This document shows positions 11,764 through 21,800 of a DNA stretch of 64,000 bases, one piece after another; position 1 is the stretch's first letter, and every line of letters starts with the position of its first letter. Made by a program: the position numbers and the translations under genes. Source of the stretch: Onchocerca volvulus (lineage: Eukaryota; Nematoda; Chromadorea; Rhabditida; Onchocercidae); contig HG738136.1 of the NCBI GenBank assembly GCA_000499405.2, positions 186,001 through 250,000 of the forward strand, read 5' to 3'. The notes under the pieces are model-generated. The model saw nothing but the letters and a program-made list of their open reading frames with translations. It searched no databases and was not told where the DNA came from.

Positions 11764-12527
11764 CACAGAAGCAATAAAAGATATGATCGAACAAAAAAAG
11801 GAAATAAACTTCCCTGGTTCTTCGATGCTCAAAAAACCTTCCCAATTCTGGGAAGTTTTCTGACCTTTGAACTCGAACAAAGTTTTTACAACTTGCATTT
11901 ATTCATAAGAGGAAGTTCCTGGTGGGATTGGAAGCGCTATACAAAAATTAATTCCAGGTAAATTATAAATAATATTATGGCCATAACTTATAGCTAATCC
12001 TCAAAATTGGCATGATATAATTAAAAAATTTCTCATCACCGTTATATATCACTTTTTTTGCATATAATTTACCATATTTTTAGGGTTTTCAATTTCAAAT
12101 TTAAAAATTTCATTTAAAACAAATCTATTAATATTTTTGTTTCATTTTTATAAAATTATACAGCCAACAATCTGTTGCAAACTAATGATAGCAACAAAAA
12201 TTACATTTTGAAATCCATCGCTTTTTATGATCGCTTTGCAATTGAACTTTGTTCGATAAGATATTCTTAACGAAATCATAAAATGATTTTTTGATAACGA
12301 TTTGCTGTCTATCAGCATACTTTCTACCTCTTAAACTTCATTTGCTTCTCTCTTTTTTTTTTTTTTTTGTCTGTTTTCAATTTTTGATGAGAATTGTTAC
12401 GATTTTTGAAATTAATGCCATCGAAGGGAAAAGAAAAAAATTTACAAAAAAGATTCTTAGAATAAATTCTGGATTTAAAAAAGCTTATTACAAAATGGAA
12501 TATTTCGGTAGTCAGATGCAGCCTTGA
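11764..12527 (+). CDS. candidate two-exon gene fragment, unknown product
   Basis: Not recognised. The plus frame is open without a start codon from 11764 to a strong donor, CAG|GTAAAT, at 11955-11963. It reads unusually protein-like, with peptides such as LPWFFDAQKTFPILGS and SSWWDWKRYTKINS. The exon ends in phase 2. Two acceptors downstream fit that phase: ATTTTTAG before 12083, giving a short tail that stops at about 12116, and TTGATGAG before 12392. The second leads into a 44-codon mixed-charge reading (FEINAIEGKRKKFTKK...) that ends in a TGA at 12525-12527. On the minus strand, 11898-11746 holds a complete 50-codon ATG ORF with a hydrophobic C-terminus, so the coding strand is not settled. 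It may be a degenerate gene or transposon piece. Confidence 0.25.
11834..11859. other. small hairpin
   Basis: CTTCCCA and TGGGAAG form a perfect 7-bp stem around an ATTC loop. It is extended by AAA/TTT pairing after one mismatch and sits inside the coding-like island at 11764-11957. Confidence 0.5.
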
Positions 12528-15500
12528 TGAAGCAATTTCATTTAATATTCTTGTAATCCTTCATTAAATCTTTAATATGTAATGAAATAATCTTGAATCC
12601 TACTGATGAATAAATAATGAATTATCTGTAAATGGTAAATATGTTTATTATTTGCGATTTTTCCTTTGTATTTGATAAGAACTTGAAAAAAAATGCAATT
12701 TTTAAATTTATTAAAAGTGAAGTATAATGCAAAGTTTGAATTTGAAGCAGCAAAAAAGTGAGAAACATGGAAATCGAAGCTAAAATTTAAATAATTTTGA
12801 TAATTTAAAAAATTCACTAATATCAGTATTATTTTTTAGCAATTACATGTACTTTAATTCAATTTGGAAAGTAGAGAGTATTAATTTAAATTTAACTCTT
12901 TTCAAACTAGTAGGTAAACAGGAAGATATAAATTTTAATTTAACAGCTTCATGAAAATTTTATACATATTTTGGAAATTTTTCATAAAAATCCAATAATA
13001 AATTATACATGCCATTATGATTTAATTATAAAATTATACGCAATTTCTTCTACGATCGTTTAATTAATTATTATTTTAAACATGTTTTGCGATCTTTTGC
13101 ATACAAAATGATACCTTTCTTTGAATCCCTATTTTTATCTATTCATATTTCTTATTTAAAAAAAAAAAAAAGAAATTTTCAAGTCACATTTTTCAACTTT
13201 GGTAATTAATTAGTTTTTTAAAACTTTTTTTAAATGATACATTATATTTTCCTCCTAAATTTGAAATGAATGTATTTAAACATTCACCAGTTGTTCGTTG
13301 TTAAATGGCAGATACGAAAGAAAAATTATACAAGACAAGAAAGAATTGAATTCTCATTTTTCTTCCTTTCTTCTTATTTTTATAAAAATTTTCAAGTGAA
13401 AGCATCATGCATTTAATTATTATTTCATTTAAGACGAAGAAATTTCAGAGAAAAAAAGTTGTAAAAATTTTTAGACTAATAAGAGATTAGTTCAATTATT
13501 TTCGCTGAATTCTAATTTCCTGAAACATTCAAAACTTTTTTTCCAAATCTTTAATAGCATCCTTTTCGGAATATTTCATATTTCTAGAATACGTTTTAAT
13601 TTTCAATACTTTCTAAAACATGGTGAAAATTTTAAACTTGCTAGTTTTTTTCTTTTACAAATCTCACACAAATTTTGTTAATTTAAATTAAATTGATCGT
13701 TATTTTTGTAGCAATTATGGCTTATAAGAATGATAAATACTAATCCATAAATGTATAATAATAATAATGATGCTATTAAATACAAAAATTGAAAGTAAAA
13801 ATAAGAAAAAAATATAAATGAAAAAATGATTTTGTGTCAAGTTTTTTCTAACTGAAGAACTAAGTAATAATTTTTTTTTTAAACCTTTTTTTTTGAGAAA
13901 AATCCTACCAAAAAATAGAAATAAAATCGTAAATTGAATTTAATTAATCAATAAATATTTCCAATATTTGTAATATCTGAGAAAAAATATTTGAAAAAAA
14001 AAATTGAAAAAAATTTTTTGATATTTTTCTCAATCACTGTAAAAATTGATAAATCAGAAATTTGAACTACAATTTTTTTGTGAATATTAGCGTATTTTTT
14101 CTTTTTTTCTTTCTTTTCTTGCTGCAAACTCACCTAATACAATAAAACTTATCGTTGATTTAGATTTCACTTACTTTTTCCCGGACTACAAAATTCGTTG
14201 CCTTTTGAAGTTATTCATCATTTCCTTTTTTTTTTTTCTCATCATCTTTTTCACTTTCTTTCCCAATTCTTTTTCTCTTTCTTTTCTTCTTTTCTTCATG
14301 TTTTAACTATCAATTTTTATTTATTCTTTGAAGATTTCAATAAATTTTTAATTTTTAGCTCAATTGGTAAATTAATTAATTCAAGTAATTCCATACTATA
14401 TAGTAACTTAATTTATAATTTACCAACTTGTTTTGAACCATTTTTGTTTCAGAAATAGTTAATTTTTCGTTTTCTTTAATCATACTTTATCTTATATCCT
14501 TATCGTAATATATGAATATTATATGAAATTTGGTATAGTGAAACAAATATACATTTAAAAGTTGAAATTTTATAATTAATTAGAAAGAAGACAATTCTCT
14601 TTAATATATTATATGGTATGATTAAAGTGTGAAAGAATAATTTGGCAAGAAATTTTTTCCAGAAATTATTAGTTTATTTCAATTTGTTTTTTCTTTTTCA
14701 CTTTTGTTCTTTTTTTCTCACTTTTTTCCTAATATTAAAGAAAACAGGCATGGCATGATGTTATATTTAAAGTTAAAATTTCATGTTAAAAACATTCTAA
14801 ATCAAATGTACTTTTCTATCATTTTGCCAAATAAAAATGCTCAAAAAATGAATGAATTATTCATCAATTATTATATTCCGGAATATTTCAGCAGAAAAAA
14901 AAAGTGTCTTTAAAAAAAACAGTAATTTTTGTCAAAATATGATTATTTATTGTTAATTTGAAATTTTCTATATTCTACTGAAATTTTGCTTAAATTTTCT
15001 TTTTTTTTTTTTTAGAGTGAAACTAAAACTTTGAACATACATTAAATTATTTAATAATTGTTAAATTATGAATAAAATTATTTAATCAGCTCGCATTATA
15101 TAATTCTTATATTTTTTTTCTCTGCTATACTTCAAAACATCATCAGAATTTGATTTTTTATTTTCATATGGACGTGATTATAAGACCGGAAAATTTAAAT
15201 GAAAGAAAAAGAACTGCGAATACAAAAAAAATATCGAATATAAGGGAAATCAATATATCGAGAACTTGAAAATTCACTATCCGAGCTATTCCGGTCTCAC
15301 TCATTCATTGCTTATATAAGTTATCATTTTAAGTTATATTAAGTATAGAAACGAAATTTTTAAAATTATTAATCTAAAAAAAAAGCAATAAAATCAATTT
15401 TTTATTCTTTTTTAAAAGGTGAGTTTTTATTTTAAAATATTTTTTTTTTTGTTGATTTTTTCTCTTCCCCTTTTGCATGAAAATAGACAAAAACAAAAAA

Positions 15501-17151
15501 GTCATTTATTCATTTAAAAAATCATTTTAAAAAACGTAAAATCATTAATTTTTTTTTATTTTTTTAATTGATTGATAGTATCATTGAATTAGAATGTTAT
15601 AAATGGTTACGATTTATCAGTTCCTTTTATATAGGTATTTAATTGCTGTAATTAATTCATGATTAAATTTGAATTATAAATGTAAGTATGAATGGTATAT
15701 GTATGTTCACTTACCCAATTTTATGTGGATAGAAGTAAAATTGGCGATATAATCGTCGATTTAATTTTTAGTTTCAGTAATCACCAACTCATGTAGTGTA
15801 ACAAAAATTTTTCACATACCATTTTTGGTTTCCTTTTTTTCTCGTCTTCAGTTCTTCTCTTTTTTTCCATTATTTAATGATATAAATTTGTTATCTAAAT
15901 TTGTTTACAAGCAATAATTTTTTCCCTCTTAATTTTTACTGAAATAAAAAAAATTAATAAATATTGAAACAAAGGCCATTTCTTCTTTCCTATTTTATTT
16001 TTTATTTTTTCTTCCTTTTTTCCTTTTCTCCCAAGATTTTTGTTCGATGAAAGAAGAAATGACATATCATTTATCATTAATTTTTAGCAATTTTTTGCTT
16101 TGTGATTCATTTTGTCAAGTTTACTGCTCTTGTTGCTGTTGCTGTTACTGTTTTGTTCTTCGTGTTATTCCTGCTTTTACTTGTAATAATGGTGATAATG
16201 ATAACAGTGATAGTGATAATAATGATAACGATGATAATAATATTGACTATGGCCTAATTTTTTTTTTCGCTTTGTTATTTGATAGTTATCACCTAGATTA
16301 ACGAGACTGTATAGCGCAGTTGATGATAATTTCACATCTTAATTTCATTATCATTTTTTTCATCGCCGTCGTCTTCTTTCTTCTCTCCTTAAGAAATTAA
16401 AAAAAAAAAAAGAAATTTCTTTCTTCATTTTTGATAAAGGCCAGTTACATTTCCAACCATCCATTATTCTTTCTATTTTTAAAAAAATGTTACAAAATTA
16501 TCGCTCAAATCAAATTCGTTAGAAAAATCGCATCATTTTTACACTAAAAAAAAATATACACATGTATACAACTATATATTATCTTTTTTTCTTATTAAAC
16601 CATCAGAAGTTTTTAATCAGTTAATTGGAAATTGTTGATGATCAAACTATCGCATTCCCTAATCAATTAATTAATCAGTTAATTGATCAAAAATTGATGG
16701 CAGTTTGATAAAATGAAGTAAAGTTTTCCTCTTTTTGTTACATTGAATTGCGAGTATGTATACTTGCTGTAAGTATATTTTTTTGCCACTTTTTATCAAC
16801 AACATCGATTCTAATTTCTGACGCAGTATGAATATCCGGAAGTAATAATCGGGATTTTCCGAATTCTTTTATCATCATTTCTATTACCATCATTCACTAA
16901 CGTTATTATTTTTGTATTATTATTATTACCAAAATTATTGTTGCTATTATTAAGGAAATATAATGAAAATAAAAATTTACTAATGTTTAGTAACTTGAAG
17001 AAGTTACGATATTCAATAAATATTTATCAAATATGTTTATTCAATATTTCCAATTCATTCTTTTTCTGATATTCTAATAAATTGTTCATGCCAGTTTTCC
17101 TATTTCATTCGGCAATTTTTCATTGTATCATTTAACGATCATTTTGATTTT

Positions 17152-17152
<1 letters not shown>
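12528..17152. other. AT-rich spacer, no gene seen
   Basis: Homopolymer-rich sequence with Phe/Lys-rich chance ORFs. Low-complexity patches include (AAT)n near 13757-13768, a GTTGCT-type patch at 16126-16150 and GATAAT repeats at 16190-16245. An imperfect direct repeat starting TAATCAGTTAATTG occurs at 16614 and 16672. Confidence 0.55.

Positions 17153-17230
<78 letters not shown>
17153..17230. repeat. A39-T12-A27 homopolymer block
   Basis: 39 A residues (17153-17191), 12 T residues (17192-17203) and 27 A residues (17204-17230) with no interruption. The exact lengths may be affected by sequencing or assembly, since homopolymers are error-prone. Confidence 0.9.
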
Positions 17231-17231
<1 letters not shown>

Positions 17232-17387
17232 CAACAATACAATATCATTTCTTATAATTAAAAGAAGATGCATAATACTTTAGCTAATATATGTATATAG
17301 TGAAAATTTTTTTTTGTTTCCTTCATTTTCCTTTGTTTCGAAATTTCATATTCGTTTGAAAAATGGACTTGTCCAGGTTCCAGCTAG

Positions 17388-17498
17388 TCTATATAAATAA
17401 AAATGTAAACGTTCGTTTAGAATTTCAAATCAATCGTAAAAAACTTGAGCCATTGTGTGGCAGTGAGGAACGAACATTTACATTTTTATTTATATAGA
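17388..17498. mobile_element. 111-bp element with 30-bp terminal inverted repeats
   Basis: The left arm, 17388-17417, starts TCTATATAAATAAAAATG. The right arm, 17469-17498, is its reverse complement with a single C/T difference over 30 bp. A 51-bp unique centre separates them. The size and ends suggest a MITE-like or foldback non-autonomous element. The TCTATATAA terminus also recalls Helitron-type ends. I see no clear target-site duplication, so the class is open. Confidence 0.55.
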
Positions 17499-17726
17499 TT
17501 TTTCGAATTAGACAAAGAAATTGATAAAAAATGATCGTGTTTAAAGTTTGTTCTGCTTTATGCATATTAAAGTCAATCAAAATGTTTTTAAGCGATATTT
17601 TGAAATAATTAAAATTGGGATTATATTAAAACTGGTTTACTGAAATTAAAGCCAATATTTTTCCGGATACTAACAGATCCGGAACATTAATAGTCATCCT
17701 TTCAGAAGATCTATCTTTGTCGTTAT

Positions 17727-17811
17727 TGAAATATACTTATGAATATAGCATTATTTTTTCGGCATTAAAATAATGCCGAAAAAATAATGCTATATTCAGA
17801 AGTATATTTCA
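17727..17811. repeat. near-perfect palindrome, 41-bp arms, 3-bp loop
   Basis: Arm 17727-17767 and arm 17771-17811 are reverse complements with one mismatch (A/C at the position of 17738), separated by AAA. A transcript would fold into a long, almost uninterrupted hairpin. It lies only about 230 bp from the inverted-repeat element at 17388-17498. It could be a foldback element or a hairpin-RNA or microRNA precursor. Confidence 0.8.
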
Positions 17812-18587
17812 TGTTTTAAATTTTACATAACTTTTGGCATCAGGAAAAAGAGAGAAATACGAGAAAGTTATTTTTCGCTATATTAGTTGCATTCCGGTTA
17901 TTACAATTTTCCGATTTCAATGATTTTAGATTCAATCTATTAGTACAAATTTTAACTTGATAATTATTAATGATATAATCCTATAATACTGGATAACTGA
18001 TTGAATTTTTGAACAGTAATGCATAAAATCGAAATTTCGAAAAATAATGTCAGTAAATCGTTAAATCGTATACAACATATCGTATTTTTTATTTTTCATC
18101 TTCTTGTCTTCCTCATATGTCAACTTTAAGAAATACTTTATTAACTTTTTTCAAATCCTAGGAAAGGTTCAAACTTGTTTACTTCATATTTACTTTTTTT
18201 TTTAAATTATCCGATAGATGTTGACAAGACTCTTTTTTATATTTTTATTTTCTTTTATTAAACTTGCTGATATTATTTTACTTATATGGATTTCATATTA
18301 TAAACATCTACATATATTATTTATATAAAAGCAAATCTATTTGTTATGGAATTATGTCTATATCTGTTAAACATTTCTATGTTAATTCTGATATGTCGGA
18401 ATTTCTGTATTATTTTTTATATTATTTCCATATTAATTAGTTCTTCATTAATTCTGATTATTTTTAATTCCATATCAATTCTGAAATGTCGAAAGCATGT
18501 TTCGCATAAAATATTGATCATTTAGTGAATGGATATTGTGTGTTTTCACATTTCTCTAAGCTAATTAAAATATTTTCTTTTTTTCAG

Positions 18588-18774
18588 ATTGCTTGCAAAA
18601 ATATAAAATTGCAGTAATTTCCATACAGTTTGTGCAAATTCAAAATCGTTAACCATTTTGTTTTTGTGGAAATTTTTTTAAATTTTAAAGGATCAGAATT
18701 TTCAAATTTTGATTTTATCGTGAATTATTTTTTGTTATCAGTGGAAGTGAATTTATCTGCTGCAATGATGTGAC
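18588..18774 (+). promoter_or_regulatory. 5'UTR exon of the drag-1-like gene with trans- or cis-splice acceptor and minimal uORF
   Basis: A long T-rich tract ends in TTTTTTTCAG at 18578-18587, an excellent nematode-type acceptor. No coding frame follows until the start codon at 18775, so this is probably where a spliced leader or an upstream non-coding exon joins the message. A two-codon upstream ORF (ATG ATG TGA, 18765-18773) ends one base before the start codon and could dampen translation. Confidence 0.45.
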
Positions 18775-18844
18775 ATGAACACTGATTTCCACGATTTGTT
18801 GTCTATTACGTTAGCTATACTACAAATTGCTTTATTTCATTACG
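18775..18844 (+). CDS. drag-1: drag-1-like exon 1: start codon and signal peptide
   Basis: ATG at 18775 opens 23 codons whose residues 8-23 are hydrophobic (LLSITLAILQIALFHY). The exon ends in phase 1 at the donor ACG|GTATTT. Intron 1 (18845-19414) contains only AT-rich sequence. This start is chosen because it is the first ATG giving a signal peptide in phase with exon 2. Confidence 0.7.
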
Positions 18845-21800
18845 GTATTTTTTTAAAAAATTTCATTTTCTTTTTTTTTTTCATAATTTAAATTCTAAGA
18901 TTTAAAATTGAAAATATACCTAGTAATTTTATCTTGATGAAAGTCTAATTAAATTTTTCTACAAAACACATACGAATAAAGCAGATGAGTACATTATAAT
19001 TGAATTTATTCTGCTTTAATTTGCGAATTTTTTATTTCATTATGATTTGGAGCAAATTTTTATTGTGACGAGAGCAATTTAAAACTAATTCCACATTTAC
19101 AAAAATGTGCGAAAATATAGACATCTAAATGACCATTTGCAGTGATTCAAAGTAAACTAAACAATCCGAATAATTGAAATTTGTAATTTAGAGGAATGAA
19201 AATGGAACTAAACGATCACAAATAATAATGATGATGATATTGTTAAAACCGATCTGCAGTAATTAAAACTAATTTAGAAAAATGATTTATTGCTGTAAGA
19301 TCACGCATAATATCGAGATGAAAGTTTACATTTTTTGAAGCAAAAAATATTTGCAATCAATAGAATCATTTAATTAGTTAATAAATTCCGATTAATTATT
19401 TAAATGAATTACAGGAAACAGTTGCTTGGTTGATTATTGTGCTGATATCTATTCTGAACGATTAGATGAAGGTGGCATTTTTATCGGTATGAATGAACCA
19501 TATTGTCAGGTAATATAATTTTGACAGTAATTATTCCCTAGCAGGAAAATCAAAGAAATAAATTTAAATCGGATGTTAACATTCGTAATGTTATTAGTCA
19601 GTCAAGGAAATAACTTTAATTCGAAGTTAATATTTTAAGCTAAACTTCAAATTGATAACGAATTCAAACTAAACAACTCTTATTCATCAATATCTTCTTT
19701 TTTTTCCAATAATAAGATAATACATGCTGGCTTGGTTAAAAATTCTAACTTACTTAATTTCGAAATGAACTACTGCTTCAAAATTCTTTTTTTTTTGAAG
19801 AGAAGCGGATGTAACTTAAAACTTGAAAATTAGAAATTTGCAGACTGATGGAAAATTATAAGCAGGAAATAATTATTTAGATTTTTTGAAAAGTTCATCC
19901 CTTTCTTCAATCATAATTTTTGACCTTTAAATTTTCCTGCGACAAGTCGAATATGACCGTCGTTAGAGTAATTTAGTATAACAATTTAAAATTCTTCAGG
20001 CATTTAAAAAATTTTCACATTATAACTTCAACTAAAGAATTGCCTTTAATTTTGTAACAGTTTGGAAAAAAAAGGATTTAAATTTTCAGTTTAAAAGTTT
20101 TTATTGTTTGTATTTCATTTTCAAATCAAATATAATAAATAAAAGACAATACGGTCATTCTTAATTTTTTTCATTTCTTTTTATCATTTCTTGCTATTTA
20201 TGTAAGCATATACAAATATTTTTGATGAGTTTATGATATGATTGTAATAAGCTGAAGATTATTGTAGTCTTAAGCTTAAAGAATCTTAAAAAGCATAACA
20301 TTAACACTAATTAGTTATTTTTAAGAACTCAAAAGGTGTCGAAATAAAATATCAACGTTGTTTATCAGAAAAAGGTTACAAAAAAAAAAAAAAGTTGGAA
20401 AGTTTCTTTTATATTTTAACCTAATTTTCAACTTTTTTACTTTTAATGCTATAATTCATTAATTTTATTACAGATAATAACAGATTATATTTATTGCTTA
20501 AGTGAAACGAATCGTGCATGTCGTGGTAATCTTAAATATCACACATTACAAACTTTACTTCATCGGCAACGCCGAGAATTTTCATGTAATTCATTTCCGG
20601 AAGCGATGAAACCCAGTAATTATGTACCTATCGGGTGAATCCTTTCTAAAAAATTCTCCTCGAATTTTAACCAATCAAGATTGTAATAAATTTTAAACTA
20701 AACCGAAAAAAAAATAATCTGAGATAAATTTAGCAATGAAATATGCATTTTCATTTTTTATGATTAACTTTATTGATTCATCTTTCTACTAATGATTTAA
20801 ATGGACTCAATTATTTTACTTATATATCAAAATTTTATAATTAAGTTTTTTCAATCTAATTGAGTAATAGTTAAAGTTTTTCAAAACTTCACAAATTTCG
20901 TCAAAATTCATTTTAATTGTCGTAACTGGTTTAAACTACAAAATGCGCAAATGCTGTAATCCAAACGCAATAATTATATCATAACAATTTATTAGAATTA
21001 ATGTTAACAATTAATTACGATTACGATTACAGTTTTTATTGGATTGCGACATTTGCGCACTTCGTGTTTAATATTTTGCAGAAAAAAAGAAAAATTACGC
21101 ATAAAGTTTTGAAGAAATCGTAATTTTCAGATGTACATTTCCGGTTGATACGGCTCCTCATGCGGTGCAACGTTACTGTGCGCTTTTTGGATCACGACAT
21201 TTGCGCACGCTAAATGGACGTTTCGAAACATGTATTCGTAGTGGCGCTTATCCATTGATAAATAACAAACATTTGCTCATACAAATTACTCATTCATTTC
21301 ATGGAAGTGGAACTACTGCTATTTCTAAGGTAATATAATTCATAATTCAGAAATTTCAATCGAATTCAAAAGAAAAAAAGCATAGTAAAATATAAAATAT
21401 AAGATAGAATAAAATACAATAAAACAGATAAAATATCCTTTAATCGAAAATTAGAGCGGATAATATCGGTGCAAAAAAGTGTTAGAATGATAGAAAAATA
21501 AGTTTTTTTTTTTTTTTTTTTTTCTAAAAGCAGCACAATTTTTAAAAGATCGATTATAAACACAAGTTTTTTTTTTTTTTTAAATTACATGTCAGTAGTG
21601 CGGAATGATATGGAATATGAAACTAATATTATAATTAAAAATTTGAATATTTTGCTTGACTTGGAGACTGTATTTTATGAATAGTGAATAAAAGTGCTCC
21701 ATGTACTACATATTTAAAATACAGTATCACATGAAAGTGCCTTGTTACATTATTGACATGTAATTCAGTATTTCGATCTTTTTTTCGTTATATTTCGATA

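Noticed and set aside
14198..14458. Phe/Ser-rich 86-codon ORF
   Set aside because: It comes from T-rich low-complexity DNA, with no motif or splice support.
16047..16301. ORF with a Cys run and an Asp/Asn run
   Set aside because: The Cys run is a GTTGCT-type microsatellite and the Asp/Asn run a GATAAT repeat.
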